Positions 19,987 to 30,892 of a stretch of 64,000 bases of DNA are shown here, piece after piece. The stretch is taken from NCBI GenBank assembly GCA_025201845.1, contig MU603930.1:228310-292309 (forward strand), in the 5' to 3' direction. The position numbers were made by a program, and so were the translations under genes. This stretch comes from Martensiomyces pterosporus. Lineage: Eukaryota; Kickxellomycota; Kickxellomycetes; Kickxellales; Kickxellaceae. Below the pieces are notes generated by a model. That model ran no database searches, was not told the DNA's origin, and was given only the letters and a program-made list of their open reading frames with translations. Numbering within the stretch: the stretch's first letter is position 1; every line of letters starts with the position of its first letter.

Positions 19987-21558
19987 ATGGCCGCGCCAAG
20001 CTCCGCCAGCGACCACGAAGCCACCCCGCTGGTCCCCCATGTCTCCGACATGGTCGAGACTGACCAAGCATCCGTCGGGTACAGCGCTGTTGCCATGCCA
20101 TCCACAATCCGCGCGTCCACTGCTGAGGGCGACCTGGACGCTGACTCTTTCTTGCAGTGGAGCCACATCAAGCCCGAGGCATTCGGCCTCGTCAGATCAT
20201 CGCTTCCTATCGTCCTATCCTCAATGACCCAGCTCTTCCTGATGGTTCCCATGCTCGCTGCTGTCGGCCGCCTGGGAACTGCTGCGCTGGCAAGCATGAA
20301 CCTCGCCTCCACCTACGCCGGCCTGGCTGGTATTGCGCCTCTCTCGGGCATAGCCATGGCTCTTGACACTCTGTGCAGCCAGGCATACACTGCAGCCAAG
20401 GACAAGCGCCTGCTTGGCGTCTATGTCCAACGCGCGTTTGTATGCACACTGACCATCCAGGCGCTCATCTACCCGATCTGGTGGAACTCGAACAGGGTCT
20501 ACGAATATCTTGGCGTGCCCGCTGAGGTTGCCGAGTTGACTGGCAGGCTACTTCGTCTGTACTTCTTTGGCGTTGCTGCTCTGTTCATGTACGAGTGCCT
20601 CAAGAGCTTCCTCTTTGCCCAGGGGATCCGCCGCTTTGCCGTTATCAGCCAGGCGATTTGTCTCCCCATTGGATGGCTCCTCATCTGGCTGCTAATTGCA
20701 AACCCCTCCACGTCCATGGGCATCCTGGGCGTCAGCGCCACGCTTCTTGCCGTCGCTGTTGGCTTCAACATCGTCACGCTCGTCTTCATCTTCAAGGTCG
20801 ACGGCCACCAGTGCTGGGGCGGCTGGTCGCGCGCAGCCTTCGCCGATCTAAGGCCCATGTTCAAGCTGGGTCTGGCTGGATCGCTCATCACGTTCTTTGA
20901 GTCTGTCGCCCTCCACATGATCGACCTGGGATCAATGTTCCTTGGTGCCAAGGCCATGGCCGCCCAGGCTGTTCTGTCCACGCTGATGACAGGCACCTGG
21001 GTCATGGGGACTGGGTTCTCGGTCACGGCATGCAACCGCGTGGGAAACCACCTCGGGTCTGGCCTGCCTAACCGCGCCGTCCTCTCAGTGTACACCACTG
21101 TCGGCTTGGCTGTCTGCGCGTTCAGCGCGCTGGGCACGGCGCTTGTTTACAGCCGCCACTCGCTCCCGCACGTGTTTACAAGCGATCCTGCTGTGGCTCA
21201 GATCATCTCTACGCACATCCCCTGGTCGGCCTCTGCCGGGGCGATTCAGGGCGTCAACATGGCATTCAACGGCATCCTCCGCGGGCAGGGGCGCCAGATC
21301 CTGATTGCACGCATCCGCATCCTGTCCTTTGTAGGTGTCGCCATCCCTCTTGGAGTTGTTGGCGTCAAGGTGTTCAACTGGGGGCTTGCCGGTCTCTGGC
21401 TTGGCTACGTCGCATGCCTGCTCACAACGCTGGGCTCTCAGCTCTACGTCGTCTCTATCACAAACTGGAGCAAGGAGGTCGACCGCTGCCAGAAGCGCGT
21501 TGCAAACGCAATGCTGACCACCTCTCTCGATGGCGACAGCATCCCTGTTCTTCCCTGA
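19987..21558 (+). CDS. MATE family multidrug/toxin extrusion transporter
   Basis: 523 residues, single exon. A polar N-terminal tail of ~55 residues (containing EATPLVPHVSDMVE) precedes twelve hydrophobic segments. MATE landmarks are present: PIVLSSMTQLFLMVPMLAAV in the first segment, then SMNLASTYAGLAGIAPLSGI and ALDTLCSQAY, and in the second half GTGFSVTACNRVGNHLG and NGILRGQGRQ. Family knowledge: eukaryotic MATE proteins export organic cations or metabolites in exchange for protons at plasma or vacuolar membranes. Yeast Erc1 is a related vacuolar example. The substrate cannot be told from sequence. The first segment's start is well after the true ATG at 19987, consistent with a cytosolic tail. 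Confidence 0.92.
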   Translation: MAAPSSASDHEATPLVPHVSDMVETDQASVGYSAVAMPSTIRASTAEGDLDADSFLQWSHIKPEAFGLVRSSLPIVLSSMTQLFLMVPMLAAVGRLGTAALASMNLASTYAGLAGIAPLSGIAMALDTLCSQAYTAAKDKRLLGVYVQRAFVCTLTIQALIYPIWWNSNRVYEYLGVPAEVAELTGRLLRLYFFGVAALFMYECLKSFLFAQGIRRFAVISQAICLPIGWLLIWLLIANPSTSMGILGVSATLLAVAVGFNIVTLVFIFKVDGHQCWGGWSRAAFADLRPMFKLGLAGSLITFFESVALHMIDLGSMFLGAKAMAAQAVLSTLMTGTWVMGTGFSVTACNRVGNHLGSGLPNRAVLSVYTTVGLAVCAFSALGTALVYSRHSLPHVFTSDPAVAQIISTHIPWSASAGAIQGVNMAFNGILRGQGRQILIARIRILSFVGVAIPLGVVGVKVFNWGLAGLWLGYVACLLTTLGSQLYVVSITNWSKEVDRCQKRVANAMLTTSLDGDSIPVLP

Positions 21559-21738
21559 CTTCGTATAACACAGGGGAGAAGGGGAGCAGATGTGGGGAGG
21601 ACGCCAGAACCCCCGCTCACTAGGCGGCCCTATACATGTTCTGCTATTTCTCTTTCTAATGTCTTGTAAACTATCTCGCATTGAAGACACGCAGCAGCCT
21701 ATGCACTTGCATGTGTGCATCTACCTCTTGCTCAGGCG

Positions 21739-22830
21739 CTACTTGCGAACAATCTCAATAACATCCTCATTGCAAAGCAGGTGCGTCAAGCCGGCACGCT
21801 GCGGGTTGTGCTTTGCCGACCTGCCCCACACCAGAGCGTATTTGAAGCTGTCCAGCAGGGTCTTGTGGATCTCCCTGCACGCATCCTCAACCGTCGCGCC
21901 AGTCCGCAGGATGAGCCCCTCGCTAAAGTCTGGGTACTCGCCGTGGCGCTTTGTGTAGACTCGGAGGAGGCTCAGGTAGCTCCAGATCGACTCCTTCAGA
22001 TAGTCCATGTTCAGGTCCTGCTCGATGCTCACGACGATTGTGTGGTCCTCGCGCGCAATCTTGTCGATTTCCTCAATAGTGATGGCATCGATCTTGTTGT
22101 ACACGTAGAGGCAGGGGAGGTAGATGCGGTTTCCAACGACCACGTCAATAAAGTCGTCAATGGTGATGTCCTCGCGCACCAGCACCTCCGCGTTGAAAAT
22201 GCGGTACTGGTGCAGAAGGTTATATACAAACTTCTCGTTGAGCTCCGACTGCTTGCATGTGGCGTTGTAGCTGATGCCGCCGCCCGTCTTCACCTTGAAG
22301 TAGATGTTGGGCACCTTCTTGTTCAGACGGATGCCGACAGCCTCCAGCTCCTTCTCCAAAAGCGGCCGCTGCAGGTGTGACTTTGTAGCGTCGAGCATCA
22401 TCAGAATCAGATCGGCTGTCCTGGCAGTCGAAACGACCTGCTTGCCTCGGCCGATTCCCTGCGATGCTCCCTCAATGATGCCGGGCAGGTCAAGAAGCTG
22501 GATGGTTGCGCCGTTGTACTCCCAGCGACCCGGAGTTGCCTGCAGAGTCGTGAAATCAATGCTGCTGACTGCAGCCTCGGTGTCAGTCACCGTGGACAGC
22601 AATGTCGACTTGCCAACCGAAGGGAAGCCAATAAGCGCAACACGGGCATCTCCACTGCGCTTCACATCAAACCCCTCGCCCTTGGGCCCGCCTGTCTTGA
22701 CCTCGACAAGCTCAGCACGGTACTTGGCCAGCTTCCCCTTCAAAAGACCAAGGTGGTACTCTGTCGCCTTGTTCTTTTGAGTGCGGCTAATCTCGCGCTC
22801 AATGTCTGCGATTTTCTCTAGAATCCCCAT
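21739..22830 (-). CDS. RBG1: DRG-family GTPase Rbg1/DRG1
   Basis: 363 residues, intronless. An N-terminal helix (MGILEKIADIEREISRTQKN) precedes the G domain. G1 is GFPSVGKSTLL, followed by the FTTL switch segment. G3 is DLPGIIEGASQGIGRG. G4 is NKID at about residue 248, after an inserted S5D2L-like segment. The C-terminal TGS domain ends in KYALVWGRSAKHNPQR. Length matches the family. Family knowledge: Rbg1/DRG1 associates with translating ribosomes through the Tma46/DFRP1 partner and helps resolve stalls. A small oddity is the switch region TPGRWEYNGATIQ, which carries an unusual RWEYNG in place of the usual IRYKG. Confidence 0.96.
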   Translation of the reverse strand: MGILEKIADIEREISRTQKNKATEYHLGLLKGKLAKYRAELVEVKTGGPKGEGFDVKRSGDARVALIGFPSVGKSTLLSTVTDTEAAVSSIDFTTLQATPGRWEYNGATIQLLDLPGIIEGASQGIGRGKQVVSTARTADLILMMLDATKSHLQRPLLEKELEAVGIRLNKKVPNIYFKVKTGGGISYNATCKQSELNEKFVYNLLHQYRIFNAEVLVREDITIDDFIDVVVGNRIYLPCLYVYNKIDAITIEEIDKIAREDHTIVVSIEQDLNMDYLKESIWSYLSLLRVYTKRHGEYPDFSEGLILRTGATVEDACREIHKTLLDSFKYALVWGRSAKHNPQRAGLTHLLCNEDVIEIVRK

Positions 22831-23070
22831 TTTCAGGCAATGTCCCCAGCAGTGCTAGCCTCGATTGGCGCTTCTCGAGCGGGTGCTGTCCGGCAAAGTA
22901 ACAGAATGTAGAAAGATTGTCTTTCGGTGCTGAAATCTAACAAAAGAAGCGAGCCACTGTGCCAAAAAGAAAAAAACGGTGGTGGTGGCCGCTGCCACAC
23001 GCAAGCGAGCACTCGCTCAAAAGCCGCCAGACAAGAGCGCCCGCGGTAATCATGCAATCATCTGATCTGG

Positions 23071-24674
23071 TCACCATGCTGTGGATGCAGACTGGTGCAG
23101 ACACACTTCGTCGACCCAAGCAGGCCACTCCAGACTGGGTATGTCGCCATCGCTAGTGGTGCCAATCGGGCATGCGGCCCATGCAGCTTCGGTCACATAG
23201 CTCCAGCGGCCAGCTGGCTTCACAGAGTGGCTGTCTGTGCTCGCGGGCTTCTGCGGGACGATGCGGCTCTGCTGAGCCTGGTCCTTGGGCTTGAAGAACT
23301 CTTCCAAGCGGCGCCGCATCGTTTCCTCCTCCTGCTCCAGCGCCTTCTCCGAAATCACAGCTGTCGGCTTGCCAGACTTGCTCTTTTCGCTCGATTCCGC
23401 AGACACCAGGGCAGCCAATGCCTTGCCCATATAGTCAACAAACGGCTTGAGGTCCTTCTTCAGCGCTGGATCAATAGCCGATACAGTCTTGAGCACGGCT
23501 CGCGAGAAGTAGTTTGGATTCCGCAAGCAGCCCTCAAGCATACCGTCGATGCTGACCGACTGCCCTGTCGCATCGTTGGGGCTGTAGTAGTTCTCAAGCG
23601 TCCACCGAATCCAAGAAACCAGTGTCGCTGCATGGCTGGTGCTCAAGCTGCTATCGCCAGCTTCGAATATGCCTCGCTCTGCAGAATCCGGCGACAGGAC
23701 GCCAACTACGCCCGCCAGAAGCTCGTCAAAGAAGAAGCCCTCGCCCCAGGTCTCTTGGAAGAGCTGGAACGCCGGTTTCCACATATCTGCCAGCGACGGA
23801 GACATCTTGCAGTCGGGGAATTTGGATCGCAGTCTTTTGTCCTCAGGCACAAGCAGTCCAACCTCAACAAGAGCCGGCACCACATACAGCCTGACAGCGT
23901 CGGAATGCAGCCTGCTGACAAGCTCAGAAAGCGCACTGAGCGATGCTTCTGAGGCAGCCAAAGCAGCCTGTGCCTTCTTGGTTCCTGGCTTCTCAGCGGC
24001 AGCCAGCTTGGCAGCGCCGTTTATGTACTGCGATAGCGCGTCTCGAATCCTGTGCAAGGTGTCCTCTGGCAGCGTGCGGGTCTGTTTGTCCCAATAGTAA
24101 TTTCGAAGCCAATATAAAGCCTGGTTGCATGCCGAGCGCAGGACAGCCAGGCTAGGAATCTGCTCGTGAGTTCCGGCGTGCCGCAGCTCCACAAACCACG
24201 CAGGCATCCCAATTCTGTTTGCAATTACTGCGATTGACTGGGCATACATGCCCTTCTGTTCCAGGTCAACGATGCTGTTGACGAATCGAATGAGCGCCAT
24301 ATTGTACATGTGTCGGAGCTGGTTTATTGTTGCTCCGCGACACTGATCCTGATCCGCAACAATGATCTCGACCAAGTTTGCTGTTGCATCAATAGCAACC
24401 GGCACTTTGCCTCTGACGCGCCAGGATTTGACCTACAGCTCATTGTGTGCAACGGGGTGGTGCTTGTAGCACGGCAGTATCAGATGTCATGCTGTGTGCA
24501 GCGTTATGTCTGTGGACCTGGCATACGCAGGCAGGATTCTCCACTTGTAGCCTTGCCACTTACAATAGCGACGCCCTTGCTGCGCTCCGATATATCCTCC
24601 GAGTACAGATGGCTCGCCACATCCATATACTCCTCCGTGCTGGTCCACGGCACGACCTTTGGAATTCGCGACAT
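23071..24674 (-). CDS. LAS1: Las1 ribosome-biogenesis endoribonuclease
   Basis: Two exons, 24564-24674 and 23071-24432, joined in phase 0 over a 131-bp GTAAGT...TAG intron. They give 490 residues. Exon 1 gives MSRIPKVVPWTSTEEY and ends KGVAI; exon 2 continues VKSWRVRGKVPVAIDATANL, which restores the Las1 signature W-x-x-R-G-x-x-P. The HEPN catalytic region follows: the Arg-x4-6-His motif is seen in VELRHAGTHEQIPS. Family knowledge: Las1 with kinase Grc3 cleaves the internal transcribed spacer 2 of pre-rRNA in the nucleolus and is needed for 60S assembly. Length agrees with yeast Las1. The gene is divergent from the ETT1-like gene. Confidence 0.92.
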
Positions 24675-25280
24675 TCTTGCTGTTCAAATGCAACGGATGT
24701 GCACCAGGCGACGATATGAGGGCAGAACTGTAATCCGAAAAAAAAAGAGAAGCAGGGAAGGAACAGGGAGCTCAAAAAGAGCTGGGCCAAGACCAAGCAA
24801 AACAGCGTTGATGGAGAAACGGGAGACGTGAAAAGAAAATGCGACATCAGAGGATCAAGTGATCAGAGGCAGAGCAAGAGCTGGGCTGGGGGATCTAGAG
24901 CCAGCCCTAGCAGCGCATCCCCGCCACTTGGTCATGCCCAGCACATGTAGACAAGGTAGACACATGCGCGCAGTGTAGACACATGCTAGTGCTGGGTGGC
25001 AAGTGTGTGAGGTAGACTGCGCTGGGCGGAATGGCCTGGACTGGGCGCTCTGGCCAGAAAAATGGAGTGTGCATGATCCACAATACTGCATTTTAAAAGA
25101 GCCCTCACAGGACGAACACCATAGTTTTCCGGTAGCGTCCGCCAAGCTGCACACAGAGTGCGGCATCACTCAGAATCAGAGCAGGCGCCTCTTGCTCCAT
25201 TTGCGCCGTCGATCGCATATACACAGTGATTTCTCATACGCACCACTCGATTTCCACCTGTGGACCACGCAAGCAGCAGG
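24675..25280. promoter_or_regulatory. divergent promoter of LAS1 and the ETT1-like gene
   Basis: About 600 bp. The 12-mer gtagacacatgc occurs twice, at about 24956 and 24975, with a partial third copy (gtagaca) at 24946. An A-rich tract lies at 24735-24755 on the plus strand. Confidence 0.5.
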
Positions 25281-26402
25281 ATGACTCAAAGGGGCGAAAC
25301 AAGCAAGCGCCCAGCAGCTGAGGGGTCTAGCAGCAGCAGCAAGAGCGGAGCCACAAAGCGCTCCCGCACAATCAAGGGCCACGCGTCTGACTGTGACGAC
25401 CCCGAGTGCACTGGCTGCGCCGACGGCGCCATATCTCTCGAGGCAGACGTTTTAAGCTTGCCTGCACGCGAAATAACGGCAATGGCAGAGCAGGAGGAGG
25501 CGGCGGGGGCTGATCGAGCAGTTGTGGCCAAGCTCTACGAAACAGCGCTCGAGAAGTTCGGCGATGAGGCTTCGCTCCCCCGTGCATGGGCGCTGCTGCG
25601 TTGTGCGGAGTTTGTCGAGTTTTCGGAGTATGCAGCCGAGGCGCTGGCAATCTCGGCGCGTGTTGAGGCAGCGCAGGGCCTTGAGACGGCGCAAAAGTCT
25701 CTGATACAGGGTCGTGCACATATTCTTTTGGTGTGCCTGGACGAGAACAACTGGCGGGACCCATCAGAAGACAGCGATGAGGAAGACGATGACCACGAAG
25801 GCGCGGGCTTTGGTGCGAGCGCCTCCATCTTTGGCGAGGATATCTTGAATCAGGGGTCAGAGGAGATCATCGATGCGCTGCAGCTTATCGGTGGCCTGGG
25901 CGACAAGGACGCCTACGACAGCGCTATCAGGGGTGCCTTGGCGTCGCTATCTGCCAGAGCCGAACGCAACTCGCTCACGGGGATGCTTAGACTGCACATA
26001 ATGAGCATTGCGCTCAAGGTCGTAGACACATGCGTGAAATGGGAGGATGCCAGCGAGTGCAATAGCAATAGCACTGCCGATTTGGCCGACGACATTCGCG
26101 CAGTAGCCAGCAAAGTCGCAGTTAGGTGGGCCTTGGCGGCAGCAGATGGCATGGTGAGCGGCGAGCAGATTGAGGCCACTTTGAAGCCAGCAGCCGCGTA
26201 TTTGGACTCGCATGGGTCGGACATCGGCTGCTGCAAGCTGCGTGCTCAGATGCTTATTGTGCTCAGCAGCGTGCTCAGCGATGAAGATGAGGCCATCAGC
26301 GCATTCGACACCGCAGTTGAAGCTTTAAAGAGGGCACACCAAATCGACCCAGAGGACGAAGATGTGACCAACCAGTTGGAGGATCTGGGCGTCGACATCT
26401 AG
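25281..26402 (+). CDS. ETT1: Ett1/Nro1-like TPR protein
   Basis: 373 residues from the ATG at 25281; the frame is open seven codons earlier but only from a GTG. The N-terminus is basic and Ser-rich (KRPAAEGSSSSSKSGATKRSR), a likely nuclear signal. Then comes an all-helical protein with TPR-like pairs: AVVAKLYETALEKFGDEASL, AWALLRCAEFVEFSEYAAEA and, at the end, DTAVEALKRAHQIDPEDEDV. An acidic loop (SEDSDEEDDDHEG) lies in the middle. The layout and the final helix fit the fungal Ett1/Nro1 family. Family knowledge: Ett1 affects translation termination, and Nro1 inhibits the prolyl hydroxylase Ofd1. The assignment is moderate because the match is by general architecture. Confidence 0.65.
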   Translation: MTQRGETSKRPAAEGSSSSSKSGATKRSRTIKGHASDCDDPECTGCADGAISLEADVLSLPAREITAMAEQEEAAGADRAVVAKLYETALEKFGDEASLPRAWALLRCAEFVEFSEYAAEALAISARVEAAQGLETAQKSLIQGRAHILLVCLDENNWRDPSEDSDEEDDDHEGAGFGASASIFGEDILNQGSEEIIDALQLIGGLGDKDAYDSAIRGALASLSARAERNSLTGMLRLHIMSIALKVVDTCVKWEDASECNSNSTADLADDIRAVASKVAVRWALAAADGMVSGEQIEATLKPAAAYLDSHGSDIGCCKLRAQMLIVLSSVLSDEDEAISAFDTAVEALKRAHQIDPEDEDVTNQLEDLGVDI

Positions 26403-26614
26403 CCGAGTTCAGAACGGCGGCGGCTTGTTTCTGTTGCAGGCACATTTCTTTTGCACTGCGTGTGCTGAAAATGCCAAATAGAGGTGTATAGAAAGGGTGC
26501 CATGTTTTATACCAAGCCAAGCCCTGCCTCCCAAGAAGAAAAGCAAGGCCAGCAACCAAAGGAAAAGAGTAAGGGAAGGCGGAAAAGCAAACTGTGACCT
26601 GCCTGTCTGCTTGC
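26403..26614. other. ETT1-like 3' region, converging on profilin
   Basis: About 210 bp plus the untranslated last exon of profilin. No gene. Confidence 0.4.
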
Positions 26615-27282
26615 TTACTATAGCGTAAGAATTGAGGTAAAAAGGATATAGTAAACAGCAGCATCGCATTTGTTAGCTTGCGTAAGCAATAGTGTCTCAT
26701 GCAACAGCAGGCACGCAAAAAGCAAGGTGGAGCAGCACGCAAACGAAGAGCGCCATAACGACGATAGCAGGACACTTACGAAGCCAACGCTCTTAAGGTA
26801 GTCGGAGACGCTGCCAATAACCTTGTTGGCATCTCCAGGCTGCGTGCCCTCGACATAGAGCCCGATGATGACAGTCTGGCCAGTCTTGTAGCACAGAACA
26901 CCGTCACCACCCTTCTTTCCGTGGATGTGGTCGCTATCGACCTGGACAGCCATGTACTTCTTGCCAGCAATGTAAATGCCGCCGGCAAGGAGCGAGCTAG
27001 AGTCATCGAAGCCAGCCTTTATCTTCTGGAAGTCCTCGCTTGTCAGCTACGGCATATGGAATCAAAAGAGCAGGCAAATTAGCCAAACTGAAGGGCTCTC
27101 GTCGCACTTCAAGTTGCCAAGTGTGTCGGTGGTCGCCGCTCTCAGAGGGCTGCCGAACAGATACTTACGGGGAAGCCCTGGCTGGTTGCCCATACGCCTC
27201 CATCTAGACCGTAAATTGCGGCCTGGGAAATCTTGCCCGAACCAACAAGGTTGTTGTCAACATATGGCTGCCACGACGACAT
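26615..27282 (-). CDS. PFY1: profilin
   Basis: Exons 27169-27282 and 26780-27046 encode all 127 residues. The reading frame is completed by a third exon that begins directly with the stop codon TAA at 26615-26617, immediately after a CTATAG acceptor. The product starts MSSWQPYVDNNLVGSGKISQ, the universal profilin N-terminus. It contains GGVWATSQGF, LLAGGIYIAGKKYMAVQVDS and the C-terminal helix ANKVIGSVSDYLKSVGF, ending where profilins end. Both introns are in phase 0 (122 and 162 bp). Family knowledge: profilin binds actin monomers and polyproline ligands and feeds formin-driven actin growth. Without the second splice the frame would read into an unrelated hydrophobic extension. Confidence 0.93.
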
Positions 27283-27599
27283 GATTGCAAGAGAACTGGA
27301 TTAGCTTTTTGTGCAAGAAAGAAAAGGGGGGTGGGAAATCTATTTGAAAGCGAGCAAAAGAAGAGGAGCAGGAGACAGACAGAACGCAAAAGAAGCATCC
27401 AGCCAGGCAAGAGGGCTGTGCCGTGTGTTTTGTGTGGGCAGTAGATGCAGCCAGCGAGCCAGCTGAGTTGAAAGGCAGGAAGTAGCTCAGCCAGCGGAGG
27501 CAGCTTGGCTCAGGGGAGTCAGGATCAGGGTTTGGCGTTTATTCCATACAAACAGCCCAGCGACCAAAAGGAAAACACGCCCCAGCCCGCAGGGTGCGC
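27283..27599. other. spacer between profilin and ALG8
   Basis: About 320 bp; should hold the profilin promoter. No motif stands out. Confidence 0.4.
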
Positions 27600-29332
27600 T
27601 CACGCAGAAAGGCACTCGTACACGAAGCCGATCCACGAGTACGTGACGCCCAGCGCAGTGTATACCGACACCAGGGCCAGCGGGAGGAACTGCAGGCGTC
27701 CAAACACGCCCGGCGTGAGTTCAGAGACGATAAACAAAGGGATGTGGCCGGCGATGTACAGCCGCTCGATGCCAGAGAGGCAGCGCCAGGCAGACACGCC
27801 CTTGGACTTTAGCAGCGCAAGCGAGCACAGCGACCATATAAGCATCAGCGCGAGCTTGATGACCAGTTCCTGTGCGCCAAAAAGCAGCGGGAACAGGCTG
27901 TAGTACCCTGAAATGGCCAGTACGGTGAACATGCGCAGCGTGAGCGGGGTTGGCGCCGCAACCAGCAGACTCAGCGGCACCAGGATCAGCATAACAGCCT
28001 TTTCGTGCACATGCCACCCAAACATGAACGAGGCGTAGGCGCAGAGCACAACGGATTGGATAAGCCGAGGCGGCGTGCACTTCTTGCGTGCGAGAATGGC
28101 GCATGCTGGGGCCTGGGCAACCAGCGTGGCTACGAACGTGGTCAGGGGCAGGACGTCAGGAAGAACGGCAAAGCCCGTGTCGCCTACAAGACCGCGCGTG
28201 CTAGAGCCCATGTTGGCCGCGTTGGACGGCACCAGGCGTGGGAAGAGGCGTGAGGCGACTATTAGCGCCCTGTCGGCAAATGTGTACAGTGCCCAGAAGT
28301 TTGGTGCCCAAAAGGCGTGGGTTAGGCCGCGCTTGAATGGGAAAAGACGCGAGGCCAGCTGCGGCATCTGGCGCATTGCGATAAACGGGCCAAACGCAAT
28401 TCCGAACACCAGCGCGACAAGCGACCCAAGCTTCACGAGTCTGAAAACCGAGGAACCAATGTTGATCCTGGATCTTTGCTGAAAACCCTTTTGCGTGCTC
28501 TTACGGCGACTGTCTGCGTGGTATACGATGCAGTAGTGCACTAGCAGGTAGCCAAAGTACGCCGGTGCGATGTACATAAATATATGCTTGAAGCAGAGCA
28601 GGACAGCAAACGCACCGCCAGCAAGGAGGTCGCGGCCCTCAAGTGCAAACACCATCGAGTATACCAGTATTCCAAACAAGAAGCCATTGTACTGGAAATG
28701 GACGTGGTCGACGAACAAGAATCCCGGGCTGAGGAACGCCAGTGCAGCAGCGACTTTGCTCTGGGTAGTTGAGCCATGGATGCGCACAAACCGTCGAAGT
28801 GCAAAATACAGGACCAGCTCAGAGGTGATCACAGACAGGCGCTGGAACACAACGCAGGACTCTGACGCATAGCCCAGGCGGTCGATGTCAACGATGCGTG
28901 GATCCCACCAGCGCGCAAAATGCGACATTGTCCACTCAAACCAGGCAAAGAACGGCGGGTAGTCCAGCGTCCACTCGCTTCGATCCTCAAAGTACCATTT
29001 CTCCACCGGGAGCGAGCTTGTTATCGCCAGCCAGTTCCTATGTACCTCAAAATCGGTCGAGTGGCTATACAGACAACCAGATGGAGCTGAGGAGCATGAG
29101 ACACCTGTGTGCTTGCATCTCCAGCATGGGTTCTTCAGATAGGGGAGCTGTAGTGCAGAGGAGCCGCCCGCCTGCCCTTGGCTAATTGGCATGTGACGTC
29201 CACACGTAGCTCTTGCAGCTCGGCTTGGCGATGTGTACTGGCATGCAAAGCCTGCTGGCGCACTTACTATGCTGGCAAGAGAAGCAGCTTGGCAGCAAGC
29301 CCCACGCCTAACACGGCAATGTCATAAAGCAT
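27600..29332 (-). CDS. ALG8: Alg8 alpha-1,3-glucosyltransferase of the ER
   Basis: Two exons, 29268-29332 and 27600-29064, joined in phase 2 across a 203-bp GTAAGT...TAG intron. They give 509 residues. Exon 1 encodes a short hydrophobic start ending AAKLLLLPA. Exon 2 opens with the ALG6/ALG8 signature HSTDFEVHRNWLAIT, so the join yields PAY-HSTDFEVHRNW as in orthologues. SEWTLDYPPFFAWFEW and about ten further membrane segments follow. Family knowledge: Alg8 adds the second glucose to the dolichol-linked Glc1Man9GlcNAc2 oligosaccharide in the ER lumen. The acidic/aromatic first loop marks ALG8 over ALG6. A bare open frame without exon 1 would start in unrelated sequence. Confidence 0.93.
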
Positions 29333-30866
29333 TAAGAGGCAGAATGTAGTGAAGCTTAGAGACGGGCGGCAATGCAGACGGGCGAGCGAGCGAAAAAGAG
29401 AGCAGCGGTGTGCATTTGTCGCATTGGGCTGGCCGGTATGGCTGCCACAGGCGTGGTTAGCAAATGACAGCCCCTCAGGCGCTGTCCAGCATCGCTGCTG
29501 GCGGGCGTGCTGGCCTGGAGGCACGCCACCCAATCACTTGGTTTAGCGCTCCAAAATCAAGCCGGCAGGCAGGCGATCAGCCCGGCCCCACAGATCAATC
29601 ATATCACAGCGCAGCACAGCACACGCGTGTCTCAAGCCCGAGCCACCACGCAGATTAGCAAACAAAGCAGCGCTTCTGGCTCGCCCAGGCAGCCCAGATG
29701 TCCGCCTGAACTGCGAACATTGGAGCAGAGCACAGAGAAGTCTGCAGGTAAATCGCCCACCCAAGGCGGTCTGTTTTGGGCTTACCAGCGCACCGACGCA
29801 AAGCCAAACAGGAGTCGCTTCGTTTAGAAGGCAGCCAGCACTGAGCACACAATACAGCCTCCCTCCCGCCTGCCCACGAGCAAATCCGACTCGCCCGCGC
29901 TCACACCTCCCTTTGCCACCCACCCACCCGCCTGCCACCAAACACTGAGGCACCCGCCTAGCTTGCCTTTTTGTTCTCTCCTCTCTTTCCGTTCGTTGGT
30001 TGGCACCAATCTGGATATATAAAACCGCCTATCGGTCTTGTTCTCTCCTTCCACCTTTTTTTTTTTTTTTTTGCCCTAGCAGCACTTCGTCTCTCTAGCC
30101 TGCTTGCCAGCACTCACTGGAGAGAATCGCTACTGCGCCGCGCTTGCACCGTCGCCACAGCCACAGATAGCCCAGGGGTGCACCTTGCGCATCAGCACCA
30201 CTGCCACTTCGCTACTAACGGGACTGTTCGGACCAGCCTTGAAAAGTTCTCACGGATAGCCCATTGTGCTCTTCCCATCTGGCAATAGCAGCAGCAGTGG
30301 TTTCTAGCTCACCTGTCTGTTGCTCTGCCGCTGGAAGGCTGCTTTAGCTGCATCTCTGGTATCCACAACTCGGCAACCACGACTGAACGGAAGCTAGGTG
30401 TACTCGTGCACAGAGCAGTCAACCAACAGCACAGCCTGTAAAGGTAAGCTGCATATTCATCACAACCACACCTAGCACTCGGCAGCTATAAGTAGAGCAG
30501 CACCGGCGCAAGGCAAAGCGTACAGCCCCCCCCCCACGTGGTTGGTGCCCGCCAGCGAGCAGCACCATACTGCGCATGTGGACGATGTGGACCTCTCTCT
30601 GATGGTTGCTTTGCCTGGCAGCTGCTCCACGCAGTCTAGCCATAGCACAGCCATCATCTGCACATGCCGCGTCGCATCGCATAGCCTCCCCACCATGTCT
30701 CCCTGAGCTATGTGGCCTGGTGCCCGCCTGGTCAGCAAGCACCAGCCATCCACGGCTCCTTAACAATCCCTTGAAACGGGGAGTCCTTGGAGTAGCGGCG
30801 GCGCCACGTATAACTTGGGAAATGGGCAATTGAAGCAGCAAGGCGCACATCAGGCTATCGCCATTA

Positions 30867-30892
30867 CTGCCTGCCTGCCTGCCTGCCTGCCT
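30867..30892. repeat. CTGC tetranucleotide repeat
   Basis: Six consecutive CTGC units within the presumed leader intron of the CHS4-like gene. A related CAGG/CAAG repeat lies at about 37130-37165, upstream of the next gene. Confidence 0.85.

Noticed and set aside
22833..23070. short frames between RBG1 and LAS1
   Set aside because: Under 240 bp, no motif and no splice signals; ordinary spacer.
30523..30533. C-run followed by CACGTG
   Set aside because: CACGTG could be a bHLH site, but one copy within a long leader region is not enough to call a regulatory element.
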